NCBI GenBank assembly: GCA_963457665.1
Contig: OY735206.1
Location: 25,776,710-25,840,709, forward strand
Length of the DNA: 64,000 bases
DNA from: Thysanoteuthis rhombus
Taxonomy: Eukaryota > Mollusca > Cephalopoda > Oegopsida > Thysanoteuthidae
Direction of reading: 5' to 3'
The number at the start of each line of letters is the position of its first letter. Position 1 is the first letter of the stretch. The notes beneath the pieces were generated by a model. It was not told the DNA's origin and made no database searches. It saw nothing but the letters and a program-made list of their open reading frames with translations. The position numbers and the translations under genes are program-made. Of the stretch, positions 46,691 to 61,599 are shown piece after piece.

Positions 46691-49600
46691 ATACTAGATG
46701 AGACACATAGTAAATAAGAAAACCGGTCAGAAATGTTCTCAAGCCAAATGAATGGCTTGAAAAAATAATTAATACGTATTGAGAGAACACAACTTCTTCT
46801 CACATTGTAAACTATCAAAAATTTTGATAAAATTTTAAAAAACACGAAAACAAGAAAAACAATGTAGAACTCTTCAAATGTAGAAATATTCACTATATTC
46901 CCGGAAACATGGAATCACCTTTTTTTTTATATCATTTTCCATCGTTAACGTTTCATTTCTTTTCAAAGTGAGTGATAAAAATATTTCTTGGTCCAAAATT
47001 TGATCTTTCCTTTTGTGAAACACTTGCTATCCAACCGAATTTCTTTGAAATGCTTTCGGAACATTCAGAGATATTATGAGGGCAGAGAAATTGGCTAACG
47101 GACTCGAATGAATATACATACCCCTGCCAACTCAGGCTGCAGTGAACCCGCTTTCAAGTAAGCAACAAACGTTGATATGTGTGAGACTTGATTGATTGTA
47201 GAATTCGTTGATAAATAGACAAGTGTGAAATGAATCCATACACATAAACCTTGAAAGCGTTCATGCATACAAATATTTAGGAACGAACAATAGATCAGTA
47301 GTAAAGAGGAACTACACATTCACATCCGGAATTATTCTGCGGGGAGTGAAAAGAGGATAGATATTTCATGATATTGCTAAAAATCCACGAGAAGCCGTCA
47401 TAATTTCGCTCTAGAAAATGTTGATGCCCTCCCACCTGTGCACATTTTACACTCCTTGAACCAAGAACAAAATCGCCAGACAGGTCATCTTTTTTGATTT
47501 TGGAAGAAGAAATTTCCTGGATCCGTCCAAAAGTTCAATCACTTGTAGCTTATTTGTAGCTTATCGTCCACTCCTTAACAAAGAAATTACTAAATATTCA
47601 TCGATAACCTTTGCATGTATTGTTTTTACGGGAAGACGGACCGACACACACGGGTGAATTTATATACGTCTTCTAACTCTGTTGTAAGATGTACAGAACA
47701 ATACCATTTCACAAAATCGTAGCGCAGACGATTATGTGGGTTGTTGCCAAAGCAAAAACAGAGCACCACCATCCCAACCTGCATAAATTATAGTTCAAAA
47801 CTACATTTTACTGACATAGTACTGGAATATATTTGTATACACTTGAATTGCCTAAATAGTAATTCAGTCTTTCGGTATTTTGTTTTCATGAATTCAGTGA
47901 TAGTGCATATCTATCCATGGAAGAATTCAATTTTTCGTCCAATCTCCCTGAATGTTGGAGGAGTCCCTCGAGGAACCATGCTCTGCTGGGTCCCCGAATC
48001 TTTTGGAATCTCTCCTTAGGTCACTGGGCAACAGTGTTTGGCTTGCGTGACATCCTACGACACCGAGAGACAATCCAAGATGCCATTTACTCAATCTGGG
48101 AACACTCTGGTGAGAATCAATGAGGACTGTTAGATATTGCGTGACTTTTGTCATGTGCATATGATCAAAATCCAGAATAGGTTCTTGCTTTTATAAATGA
48201 TAGAAAGAGCTGCTGCCAACTCAAAGCATCACTGTCAATCTTACCCTCACGGATCCGCCCACGAAAAGAGCCAAAACAACTGCAGACCTCAGAATGAATG
48301 CCATAAAGGGTGAGAAAATATGAAGACTCTCTGGTAGCTAAGATACGGTGGAAATATAAAGTTCAGGGAAATGGTAAGAGTATCAGTTGACCTCGAATAT
48401 CAAGAAAAACTAAGATGAAAATAAGATGATGAATAAATTCCTCTGGACTGTTGTTCTCATCTTTTGAACACAGCATACCGGCTGTTGTAGTCCATTGAAT
48501 ACTTCACTGTCTTAATTGGAGGTATTTTTTCATGCCGAGTTGGAGGGCCTCTATTAAAATCTCCTGTCAGATCGTCCCTAATTTGTGATTAAATCTTGGG
48601 TTGGAGGTTATATTCTGGGCAAAACAATATTGTTGACCTCTTCCTATTTCAGAATCCGACTGAAAAGGTATCGTTCAAAAGATGAATAGAAATGCAGCCA
48701 ACGGCCTGGTATGAACTTTTACATGATGATGATTCTTCATCTCAATTCCAGATTGATATTAGATGAGGTAGGACCTGATGAAAGGGTTGGAATTGTGCAG
48801 GTCACAGTATATGGGGTTTGCTAATTAGAGAGGGAGGTGCTGAATTTTGCGGGGGATTTGCTCTCAATCTGTCTCCGTCAATGACTGTAGAGCGATGGAG
48901 TTGCATGTCGCAACAAAACTCTTTGGTAAGCCGAACGGAAGAAGCAATTACCAATGATTTATATGGGAAATTTTCGTAGTGTTCCACCAACCCCCCAACC
49001 CCCATGAAAAATACTGGTATAGTAGGCTGGGTCAACAAATGTCGGAGTTTTGGGAAGCAAAGGATACTTTGGTTTAGAAAAATTCGGAATATGTTGCCAG
49101 ATGCATCCATTACAGCTTTCAGAAGGAATAGACGAAAAGAACATGTCAGGACATTTTTGCTTTTCTCTCTTTTTTTTTCAAGTGGAAAAGTGGTGCAAAA
49201 TGAAACGCTTGAAAAGCGGAGAAGAACAGTAATTATGCAAGGCTTACCTTATAATGCAATAGTGTAAAGGAAACTTTCGGAGAGCTGGGATGTTCTGCAT
49301 ACTTATTATAGATTACGATTCAATCACTGTTTTCTACCAGTTGCAACAGAATTATTATTATATTAAGACAAGCTACGTCAGCAAGCTTTCCATAAACACT
49401 GAAAATCCGATTAATATGTGCCTCTAGTGTCAGATTTTGCGCATATGGTTATGACATAGATCGACCTTTGTAAATACGAAGGGATTCCTAAAACTCCATC
49501 ATTTTCATAACATAATAAGATTCACATATGCCAGGGGTAAGGGGCATAGAAATTGATGTCAGATGACAAGACACTCCGAAATTCGTTATAGAAAGCAATT

Positions 49601-49736
49601 GTTCTTCGTCTTTCTTGGCATATTTCACTTTCATTTTCAATGGATGAAAAACTTTTATTTATTCAAGTGAATGACAAGCAATTTGCATTTATCAAACAAC
49701 AACTAAAAGCTGTCAACAGAATTAATAAATATTCTA
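46691..49736. other. Unassigned, no gene supported
   Basis: About 3 kb. Slightly GC-richer at 47.9-48.3 kb and 48.8-49.1 kb, where overlapping frames of 68-102 codons exist on both strands, but I recognise no protein family. It could contain decayed transposons. Confidence 0.4.
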
Positions 49737-49783
49737 TACATACATACATACATACATACATACATACATACATACATACATAC
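49737..49783. repeat. (CATA)n microsatellite
   Basis: About 11 perfect CATA/TACA units. The 126-codon frame at 49640-50020 runs through it as Tyr-Ile-His-Thr repeats; the flanking parts show no recognised domain. Confidence 0.97.
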
Positions 49784-52464
49784 GTAAGCATGCCAAGGTT
49801 GCTATTGTACCAAATTCGATTCACGCAAGAGCCCTGTGACTGTTGCCTAATACCAAATTGTATTGTGCTTAGAATAACCATAAATAATCATCATCTTGGC
49901 TTGGCTCAGAGTAAGATGATTCGGGAACAAATTCTGCGTTTATTACAGGTCCACAAATGGATGACAAGTCACAAGCATGACAGAGAAGTATTTTCCACAA
50001 TGGCCATAGGAGAAGGTTGAGCAAAGGGATGCTTGTCTCATTTCACAATGTTCTTTCGTTCGCTGCACTAGCTCTGCGGTTTGCTTCAGATAGAAGACGT
50101 TGCCCAGGAGATCAAATGTCTCCATGCTTCCCTAACCATTTTCCTCGTTGGGCATGGGCAATCAAAGATCCAATTAGGGATTCTGGGCCATTGTATTTTA
50201 TCTGAGGCATCCCCATACTCTGTTGACCAAAAAACAGTTGGCTGAACAGGATGGTCATTGCGAAATGCTGACCCCCACTCTGTGTCTTTCTTTCTCTCCC
50301 AATCTCTCTCTTATTTACATATCCATCTAACCCCACAAACATAAACTTTTTTTTTCGAAAACAGTTTCAGTTTCTAAGCTGGCTTATTCACTATCATCGT
50401 CATCGTATCTTTCTAACGTTGACAAGTAACGTGTAGCAGTGTTCAAAGTTGTAATTATGCCGCTAAATCACAATGATATCACGCTTTAAAAGCTAATATG
50501 GTTGAAATCAACTGCACTAAGTATCCATAACTCCGGTTCTACTTCGTTGAGGTAGTACCGTAGTTTGTGTAATCTTTAAACATGCCTTAACTTTCTATGA
50601 AAATAAAGTTTTATTCACACCAGAATCAGCCTGTTTTTCTGATCCCCAGCAGATACAGAGGATGACACACAGTCTGATACCACACACGCAAACATGAGTA
50701 CTTTGGACTTGAATAAACAGAGCAGCTGCATCCTCTATGAAGTAAAATCCCGATCGGCCTTGCTCTATATCTGCGTCTGATTAGTTTTAAATGGTTCTAC
50801 TTACCCGAGTCCCCCCCCCCTGCACTAAAGTTTTGTTTACTTTGGGAATACCACACTCGAGAACATGTAGATGGGATGACTCAAAAATCCTTTTTAGTCC
50901 TTGCAGCTATTGCTGCATAGAGCAGTACCAGGCTTCATTAGGTAAAACCAGACATTGCACCACATCTGCATCTGTCTGGTCTGAAATGATCGTTTGAGCG
51001 ACACGATCAACTAAATTAACCAAACATTTCATTATATAGTAACAGCCTCATTTATATCAGAGGCGGAGTCAAGTGAGCTGAACCAATGTAATTCCTAACA
51101 CTTGTAATATATTTTAATTTGGACGTTTTTTTTTTCGTTATTCCTCTACAACCAAATATTTTAGCATATTTACAGTCAGGTTTATACTGCTTATGGGGAA
51201 TATGTTTACCAAGCTGGAACAGCTGTAGCCAGAGCCTGCATAGAGGGTCTTTTTATAGTTCGATGCATACAAAAGTTGCACCCAATACCAAAATTCAGTT
51301 CTCTCCGGCAATCTATAAGACTCATTCGTTGGACTACAATTGGTGCACCAAATGGGTTCTGTGGTTAATTCTCCGCTCAGCTCCGATGATTAAATGTTTA
51401 GTGCTCTACAGACCGAATTCTATGATATTTGAATTCAATTGCCAGACATTTTTTTTAGCATGACTTGACTGTAATCATTTCAAGCTGTGTACAGTATAAA
51501 ACTAGTACTGAGAGTCTTATAGTTAGAATTCACTCAAGTAGTAAAGGTTTTCTAGACAAGAATGTTAGCCACTACTTGAAGCTGTTGTATCCTACATCAC
51601 GAAGTTAACATAGTCTGTGATAACAATGCAATATATCTTGCATTATTTAGGAATGTACAAAAGAAAAATGAAACAATCTTGACTGCACTCAAGTCAAACT
51701 CCTTTGTTTCATTAAAACCTAAAAAGTCAATAGAAAAGCAGAATTCATCCCCCCTGTTCAATGGCATTCCAGAATTATGTTACCCATTATAATTCCTTTC
51801 TTGATAGTTTTTGTAAATGCAATTTGCAAACTTTTGTAGAAAAAACAGACCCCAGTTGAGAGAGTGACCTCGTCATGAGATTTTGCATGCGTGAGGTAAT
51901 TTATTTGTGATGAAGGCATTGCCATTGCAGTGCATGCGAGAATGAACTCAAAACTCAAAAAGTAAAAGTTTGATGATAATATTTTAAAGCTATGTTTTGC
52001 AGATGTTTCTGTATTCCACAATGAAGAATCGGCCCCAGGTGATATATATTTACCTTTGGTGGGTGCCAGCATTCGTTCGACTAATGCCATATGCGAATAA
52101 ATCATTTGAAACTGTCAGTTAACACTGTCACTAGAACTGTCGACAAAAGTATTTTCAGTTTTCAATGCGGTTGGGCAAGATATGTGCGTACGTATGTATG
52201 TACTTATGCATGTGGTATGTATACCAGCTAAACCACGAGCAGTTAGACGACTGAATATCCAATCATTTACTCTATTGTTTGGAGAAAATTTCCCTCTTTG
52301 ATACGTGGGTTTTCAATGGATGGGTCATTTTGCAATGTCTGTCTACGACAAATTGATCCCTTAATGTGTCCGGAATTCTTCACGCTTACAAACGCAACCG
52401 TCACACAAAATGCAAAAAAATAATTTGTTCATTAATCATCACTATTTTCCCTGTTTTTTAATTG
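49784..52464. other. Unassigned, no gene supported
   Basis: Moderately GC-balanced segments at 49.8-50.3 kb, 50.6-51.0 kb and 51.15-51.4 kb carry short frames with ordinary composition. Examples are YGEYVYQAGTAVARACIEGL at about 51184-51243 (+), in no listed gene, and 51758-52105 (-, MALVERMLAPTKGKYISPGA). None matches a family I know and no splice sites support exons. A C10 run lies at 50811-50820. Confidence 0.35.
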
Positions 52465-52550
52465 ATCACGATATGACGTACAACCAATAGACATCGTTCA
52501 AGTGGAAGTTTCTATTGAGCGACTAACCAGACCAGTTGAAATATGTTTAA
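52465..52550 (-). repeat. Dispersed repeat R1, minus-strand fragment
   Basis: The reverse complement contains CAACTGGTCTGGTTAGTCGC and TCAATAGAAACTTCC, matching AGGTCTGGTTAGTCGTTCAATAG at 28.66 kb. It is the only R1 copy I found on this strand. Confidence 0.5.
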
Positions 52551-53492
52551 ATTTTAAATGTTTTTTTATAATATTTTCTAACAATCAAGTGTATGTAGAA
52601 GTAATCTAGAGCAACTACTCTGCCTTTAATGGAAGCCCTCACTTAATGTCATGTGTAAAGTAAGTTATCCATTTTTTTAATACATAATGTCATATCTATT
52701 TTTACAGAGATCATTGTGCTCTTTTTACTTTATGTTCGTAATAATGGACTGTTCCATTTAAAGTTGGAAGTATAATCTCCTTATCATTGAAAAGTCTGCC
52801 ACTTTTCCCAACTAAAACTCCTGATGAAATAACTTAGATGCAATCATTTATTTGAATTACCACGAGCTTTGATTTAGGAAACTAATAGGTTTTAAAGTAA
52901 GTGAGAGAATGTAGTGAAGCTGTTTGAATTAGACTGAAATACCGGTAAATATTTTACATAATGCATTACGGCCTGCGGTATGTATATATTGTTTCTTACG
53001 CTTAAAAAAGAAAAAAAAACTTCTAATAATAATTCAAATATATCCTTGACTTGTTCACGGTGGATAACCGATGTATTGGAATGAAAAAAAATGAATCACG
53101 GGGGAAGAAAAGAAAAAGAAGAATGAGCTCCATGGAAAGAGGAGAGCAAAAATAGAGGAGAGACAGAGAAGACGAAGAAATATGAGGGAAACGTGAAAAG
53201 AGAGATGCATAAAAAAAAAAAAGATATGCTGTAGGTTAATCTGAAAGCAATTAAATTGCAAATGTTCCAGCTTAGGTCGAAAATCTTGGAAAATATGAAG
53301 ATATGAAAGGTTGTTCGCATATATGAATATAGATATATTTAAGAGTTTCGCCGTTGAAAAGACACAAGCCTGTCTTAACCCAGTTTTGCTGATGTCTACA
53401 TTCCAAGATCTATCAATAACAAATCAACATACATAGACGTCAGAATAACGAAGACATAGCATACACAATCATATATAGAAAGATACATAGTA
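52551..53492. other. Unassigned; purine-rich stretch
   Basis: A GA-rich tract lies at 53085-53225 (GGGGGAAGAAAAG, GAGGAGAGACAGAGAAGACG). The minus frames over it are Phe/Ser strings. Otherwise nothing is seen. Confidence 0.45.
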
Positions 53493-53500
53493 ATATATAT

Positions 53501-53557
<57 letters not shown>

Positions 53558-53614
53558 ATTATTCTGTCATCCACAGACATATATATACATATATATGTGT
53601 GTGTGTGTGTATGT
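53493..53614. repeat. (TA)n, (CATA)n and (TG)n mixture
   Basis: CATA repeats at 53503-53527, TA repeats to about 53557, and TG repeats at 53597-53610. It directly precedes the LINE fragment. Confidence 0.93.
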
Positions 53615-53862
53615 GTATAGTGTATGATTGGTGGGATTTATCAGAGATTGTGGCAGATGGACATCTCGACTCACCACATGGGTGCCCACAGATTACGCGG
53701 TTGCTGAAGCCGGTAAAATACAAGATGGGCATATGATCAAGATTAAATCAGAATGTATTAGCAATTCAACACTCATGATGAAGGGATCGGGTGGATCCAG
53801 GGGATGGTTTATGTCCAACGACAGACTCTATAAGATTAGTGATGATGATGACAATTTAGAAA
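53615..53862 (+). mobile_element. RTE-like LINE, 3' end fragment
   Basis: The 82-codon + frame has RWTSRLTTWVPTDY, corresponding to RWTTRVTEWIPRD of RTE-type LINE proteins. The end reads GTTTATGTCCAACGACAGAC, TCTATAAGA and then a short (TGA)n run. The same ending occurs on the minus strand at 55.8 kb (GTCTATGTCCAACAATGGAC, GCTATAAGA, then ATGATGATG). Both sides are bordered by TA-rich microsatellites within 30 bp. The rest of the element is absent. Confidence 0.6.
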
Positions 53863-53884
53863 GAAAAAAAAATTGAAACTAAAT

Positions 53885-53886
<2 letters not shown>

Positions 53887-53948
<62 letters not shown>
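53887..53948. repeat. (TA)n microsatellite
   Basis: About 31 TA units, 25 bp after the LINE tail. Confidence 0.97.
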
Positions 53949-53950
<2 letters not shown>

Positions 53951-55729
53951 AGCAACACTGTTCTACTTTTACGTTTGATTGAAGATGGAAGGTTTTGGTT
54001 TTTACTTTTTTTAGTTATATATTCTTATATGTACTCAACTGAATGCGTGCTTGGATAAATACAAATATAAGTATTTCCTAAAAGTCAGTTATGACCAACT
54101 GCTTTCAGCCATGCTTTTAGCCATTATCACAGCAGTTGGGAGGTGATAACTCTGGACGTCATACTTTCTTCAAATATTGTGTAATCATAAACTATCATTT
54201 ATGCAATGAAATGACGCCGCACACAGGGCGACCAGTATAAAATAATATTATTTATGTCCGCTTTTCGCTGACATGATAAGGGCGAGGCTTCCTAGCAACT
54301 ACATCAAATGCAAAACGCAGATTGAGCCAAAACAATGACACAGCATTGTTAAACCGAAACTCTTCTGGTTTCCGAGACCTTTTCTTACTGCCAATATAGA
54401 TACGTCTGCTTTTAACATGTGGGTCTTATCGGTAATAGGCAGACAAAAAATACTTTACTCAATCTTCATTAGCAAAGCCTTGCCATAATGATGATAGATA
54501 TGATAATGTATGGTAATTTTTAACTTTAGCTAAGTCCGGTACTGGGCCACGGCTATGATGCCCTTTTAAGACTCGAATTCAGTATTGTAGTAATTTAGTC
54601 TGATAGAACAATTTCTTGAATAGCTCAGGCCATATATGTATGTAAATATGCATGTGTGTCTATGTATGTCTATATGCATGCATATGTATATTTATATAAC
54701 AGTTTAATAATCTGTAAATATTTGAGTATGCTTGTATGTATGTATGTATGTTTGTGTGTTCGTATATATATGCATCTTTATAAAGTATTTATTAATTCTG
54801 ACAAAAGCTTTTAGCATTGTTTAATCAATACAAATTGTTTTTCATTCTCTTAATTATTTTCTTTATTCAATCCAATCAAGATAAAAGATCAATAGATTGA
54901 CAAAGAAGAATTGCTATCTATTACGAATTTTGAAGCGTTCTGTCACCATTTCATTGATTTCATGTTCCTTTTGGCGTGCGAAAATCTCATCATATTATAA
55001 AACTGACAGAGTTTACGGCTTTGCTTTATAATAATGTTTTACAAAGGTCGATATCTCCAATAACCGCATATATGCAAGATCAGGCCCGAAAGCAGATATT
55101 TATAAGATTTTAAGTGTTTATCAAAATGTCTTTACATATGATTAATTCTGTTTGAACTGGAAGAAAACAGTGCTTTTATTCTGATCCGTAATAAACGTGC
55201 AAGTAATCCCTATTTTTCGAAAATACAGTCATTGTTCACGTCTCGAGAACTTCGTTGTAAGACCAATTTTGCGTAAAAAGGCGAACATTGAAAATAACTT
55301 GTGTTTTTCGCAGCTCAACGTAGAATCAATGTGCAACCTGTCCCCTCTTTTCTGCTACCTCCTTATACTCCATCTCCCGGCGACCCAACCCAACATATCA
55401 CCATCACCATTTAAAAAAATTATCATAACGGTAATGATAGCTGCTTCCTCAATTTACACCATTATAGCTTACAGGGACATTCTTTGTTTCGATAGTGGAA
55501 AACTTGATTAATTCTTTCCATGTCCAAAAATGTACCCTGCTCTAGAGCAACATACCTGTATTCTCTGGAGAACCTCTATCTTATCCAACCAAATGTAGGC
55601 AACTAAATATGATTGAGTTACGGTTTCCACAAATATTTATCCATCTGCAAAGATGGATTATTGTAATTAACGTATTGCAAAACCAGGAAGAAGTTGATAA
55701 ATGTGTTTATTAATGCTAGCCTCCGGAGA
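53949..55729. other. Unassigned, no gene supported
   Basis: CCAACTGCT at 54090 and AGCAGTTGG at 54132 form a small inverted repeat. Degenerate TATG words occur at 54640-54760. The 104-codon + frame at 55197 has no recognised domain. Confidence 0.4.
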
Positions 55730-55730
55730 T

Positions 55731-55766
<36 letters not shown>

Positions 55767-56160
55767 TTATAGCGTCCATTGTTGGACATAGACCTTCCCC
55801 AATAATTTCTGAATTTATCAAGCTCGTCTCACTATCTTACATTATGTCAGTTACAGCCTTGCTCTCTGGTGATCCATGTTGTGATTTATAATGTCCATTT
55901 GTTGCCTGACATTTTTGCAACGTGTCAAGCCCATTGCTTTTTGACTTTTCTAACAATTCCTCTGATGTCTTGGACTCCTTTTTTCCTCTGATAAACTGTG
56001 CTAGCTTGTGATATCTCTATAAGAAGTTGAGTATGATTATTTCATGTGTACGTTGCATGGTTCTAAGTTCGAGGTCAATCTTCCGGTTAGGTTCCATGTT
56101 TCAGCCCCATATGTGACTATCGGTGAAATACATTGGTTGTATAGCCTTCATTTTAGGATT
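55730..56160 (-). mobile_element. RTE-like LINE, 3' end fragment with (GAT)n tail
   Basis: Minus-strand reading from 56160: a degraded YGAETW region (HIWG*NMEPNRK), LRTMQRTHE, then RGKKESKTSEELLEKSKSNG, TLQKCQATNGHYKS and finally GTCTATGTCCAACAATGGAC followed by GCTATAAG and 12 ATG units (55766-55730). The pattern follows the RTE C-terminal order (YGAETW, RTTQRAMERAM, ..., YVQQWT). Stops interrupt it. It begins right next to a (CA)n(TA)n(TG)n tract. Confidence 0.6.
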
Positions 56161-56164
56161 AATT

Positions 56165-56250
<86 letters not shown>

Positions 56251-56272
56251 GTGTGTGTGTGTGTGTGTGTGT
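56165..56272. repeat. Self-complementary (CA)n(TA)n(TG)n microsatellite
   Basis: CA (56165-56187), TA (to 56250) and TG (to 56272) arms of almost equal length give one 108-bp sequence that can fold on itself over its full length. Confidence 0.97.
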
Positions 56273-57712
56273 TTGCCAACCCAGTGTGATTTTTCGCTTC
56301 ATTTCTTCTTCTTTTGATGACTTCATGGAGACTCGCTGTCAAAAGTAGATGCAGTGGATTACTTTGCTCAGCTTACTTTGATTCCGATCATTGTGAACCA
56401 AATGTTATGTGTACATTGTTCATGTCAGTGTTTAAGTTTTCCTCCATTACAGCAACTGCCAGAAAATCGGAGGATATATTGAAAACCGTTTACCGGAATT
56501 CTCATTATCAACATTGTCAACATGGACAAAAATATCTCCAGTTTTTAAATAGGTCTGGCTGGATATGCATGCGTTGTGAGTACAGGCTGCACCGATGGAT
56601 TTGAAAATTCAAACATTTATTTCTAAATATGAATATAAAAAGACTCGCTTTTATTTTATTTTTCAAACTTCGAAAAGAGATTATTGTCAGGTTGCAAGTT
56701 ACAATTTAATTTCACGCTAAATTGCTGCAATAGTTTGTGTCCTATAGTGTTCACACTTGATTTTTAGAAGTTTGGACTTTTCTATGATCACTGACAGCAC
56801 GCTGCCAAGGGATGTCAGTCACGTTGATTGAGTGACTAATCATACCTATCAAGTTTTACTCTCAGGTTCACCAGATGAGACTTCTCTAACAAAAACAAAC
56901 AGGATTGTTGAATGCCACAAATTCATACGCAGGTTGATCAATAACTACTCTGATATTGGCTATTTTTTCGTCAATACCCAAACAGTTGGATATTTCCAAC
57001 ACAGCCTCGTAAACTGGTTATCAAACTTAGTTTAGTTCAGCACAAAGCTACTTTTAGAAATATTGTTTCAACCTGGTCTCCTCATCTACTGCGTGAGCAT
57101 ATCTCCTATCCAACCGAACTCAGAGAGAACAGGCTATGACACAAGATTGGTTTTAGATGGGGATTCTCACAGAGGACACCATAAAAGCAACTATTCTGTG
57201 ATTATCAATTGATAGTTATCCCCTTTGATAAATAACTTGACAAAATATATAGAAGTTGGTGGACTTGGATAATGCTCACAAACAATTGTTATCAGGTTGA
57301 AAAACATCCAAATATTTTGCAATAGGTTGATGCATCAATTGAGTTCTATAATTAACACTTCTGGCTTATATGCACCATTTGAAATATATCTAAAGGATAC
57401 AGAAAATCAGAATCTTTGGCCCAGAAAAATTGTCTTACAGGAATTTTCGTGGTGCAGAATGCCTGCTCGCTTGCCAAGTGATTAATCATCCTTAATTCTG
57501 TACTTTTTCCGACTACTGGTTATGATATATATACATGTACTTTTGTCAAGAAGCAGACATCGTATTGACCATTCTTTCACCCACAAGAGTGAAATAAAAA
57601 ATGAGAATGAAATGAATATTAACTCTCCAGTGAATGAAGGATAAACTGGAACCACAAAATGAAAGAATACTAATTATTTTCTAGTACTTCCAGTCACAAA
57701 ATCCCGTAAACG
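56273..57712. other. Unassigned; possible upstream LINE debris
   Basis: No gene supported. Frames at 56314-56604 (96 codons) and 56832-57035 (67 codons) have mixed composition without a recognised domain. The part after 57.2 kb may be the unrecognisable upstream region of the LINE that follows, but no endonuclease motif is visible. Confidence 0.35.
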
Positions 57713-58400
57713 TTACAAAGAAAGCTCTTAGAACAGGACGGATACAAATAACTAGCCTGCTCAAGGAAAATGGAGGCTTGACAACGGACAGGGACAAGAT
57801 TGTCAAACGAGCCCGGTATATCAACTCCATTTCCTCCAAAAAGAGCCTATAAAACAACAAACAGGGTATGCAAGACGTGAGTAATCAGTTCGAGGATTTC
57901 CCAGAAGTTACTTTATTGGAAGAATAGCAGACCATCAAACAAACAAAGAAACAAAGAGCCCCTGGACCAGATAACATCACCATCGACTTATTTTTAAAAA
58001 AAGCTGGTAATATCATCGGCAAGAAACTAGGTATCCAATACAACTTATGCCTAAAATGAAATAAGTCCCTGGAGATTGGAAGAATTCGATCATAATGTTT
58101 TTATATTAGAAAACAAAACAAAAAACCCCAGAAAATCCCAACAGTTACAGACAAATAAGTCCACTAAACAACATCAAAAAACCTTTCTCAAAGATCATCA
58201 CCAACCAAATCACAGAAACTCTAAATGAAAACCATCCACGGGAGCAAAGTGGCTTTAGGAGAAGCTACTTGACCATGGACCATCTCAATTCGATAATACA
58301 GATAAAAATGATAGAGTAGCAGAATACAAAATGCTACTCGCTGGAGCATTTATCAACTTCAAGAATGCCTTCTACTCTGCTAAAATCATAAACATTTGAA
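57713..58400 (+). mobile_element. RTE-like LINE fragment: linker and N-terminal RT
   Basis: On the + strand: LLKENGGLTTDRDKIVKRAR, corresponding to the KDKDGNLLTDREEVLNRW linker region; then RAPGPDNITIDLFLKKAGNI (usual KAPGPDGITIELLKEAGE), GIQYNLCLK, IPTVTDK (in place of NYRPISL), FSKIITNQIT, NENHPREQSGFRRSYLTMDH and LAGAFINFKNAFYSA, the degraded AFIDFEKAFDS motif A. Stops and frame changes lie between blocks. Unlike the other LINE pieces this is an internal fragment; it stops at motif A and has no tail. Confidence 0.7.
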
Positions 58401-59943
58401 TAGTTGGTCAGGATTTGTCCAAAAGTATGTACATCTCTATATTTGGTCCTAATTCCGTCAATTTTGAAGTAGTTTAACGACATTGAAATATATAATATGT
58501 ATTTTTTGCGAGCTATTAAACTCCTTTTCCGATGAGCAATTTAGGCATATGGTTTTGAGGGAAATCCTCGCTGTATAGATCCGGGGTAAGATCACATTGA
58601 CTGATAGATATTTATCAGTGCAGCTAATTTGGGATGGTATCTCACTAATTCAAGCAAAGGCAACAATACTTCATTTTGGATTTTCACACTAAGCTAGGAA
58701 GGACAGGGTGCTGTACTTTGCTGTCAAACTTCTGAACTAGTGTTTTGGTGGATGACGGGTATTTTGAACATTCCCAAGATTATTATAACCAGAATTCATA
58801 ATGCTGATGTCAGTTCACTACTCTTCTATTCAACAGCCTTCCGAGCATTGTGTGATTTCCTAAGATTTAGAATTCTATATTATTTCATAGGATATTTTGA
58901 GTCTCACTTTGTTTTCGTTCGTTTAACAGGCCTTAGAAGGGGGTTATTACATTTTATTGAAGACGAGGCGACTAATGTCGATATCAAAACGGGACAATAT
59001 GGCTTTTTACGTATAGCAAGATATATATATATATTGTTATTGTATGGGGTGAATTTCTGTGGTGTTTTGTTTTGATTTTCCAGTGCATTATATCGATCCA
59101 AATGACGCAAAAAAAATCGAATTTTGTACCATATAAGGCAGACAATAGGAATATATTATCTTGGTTCATTTCTTTGTCACGTTATTGTTTTATAAATATA
59201 TGAGAAAATTTGGTTAAAATGCGATTAAACAAACATGAAAACCTTATTTGTGAGATTTTTCCCCACAACAAATTAAGTAAATAAAAGAATTACTTGTTTT
59301 ACCAGATGAGAGCGTCACATATTATCGAAAGGGGCTGGACCACTGATAAAGGATTGATGAATGTGGAGCTTCAGTGTGTGGCTGCATACCCAATGTTCAA
59401 AACCTGTTCATTTTGACACCTCTGTCTGGTTGTGCAACGTAATTTACACGATTGTCTACGTGTACTATAGGAATCCCAATGGTTGTTTGCAGTTGAGAGA
59501 AAAATTGTACAAAGTTTGCTGGATGAAACAAACACTTGAAAAAGATAGATAAATCGTTAGTTCGGAAATATTTGCATCTTTGGCTTCCTAAAAAAATTCG
59601 GTGTTGAGATCATCGTTTTGTTCGTTGATTAACAGACGATAATCAATTTGGAAGACAAGGGCATTGCTATTTTCAGAGGGGGGAGACTTCATGGTGTCTG
59701 AAGCAGCCTACCATAATTGTATTGTATAATAATTCAGGGTCAGTCACATGAAAGTCTGGTTTCCTCTCCCCATTGCTGCTAATATAGGTAATTCTCACCT
59801 CAATTTAGACCATTCTAACCAGCGGAGACAATTTATGTAAACTATGAAGAAATATCTACGATTTATGATTATTTCTATCAGACTTCTCCGGGAGGGCGGT
59901 TCTAAATGGCTTCAAACTCGATACCGAACAGCCTTTTGTGCTG
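58401..59943. other. Unassigned, no gene supported
   Basis: The 111-codon + frame at 58740-59075 (MFWWMTGILNIPKIIITRIH...) has ordinary composition but no recognised domain. GTGTTGAGATCATCG and neighbours show nothing further. Confidence 0.4.

Positions 59944-61599
<1,656 letters not shown>

Noticed and set aside
51162-51366. Short + strand open stretch reading YGEYVYQAGTAVARACIEGL
   Set aside because: Composition looks protein-like, but it is only about 66 codons, has no start codon or splice sites, and matches no family I know.
51758-52105. 115-codon minus frame as a host exon
   Set aside because: The first 45 residues look ordinary, but no splice signals frame it and the rest is AT-driven; nothing supports a gene.
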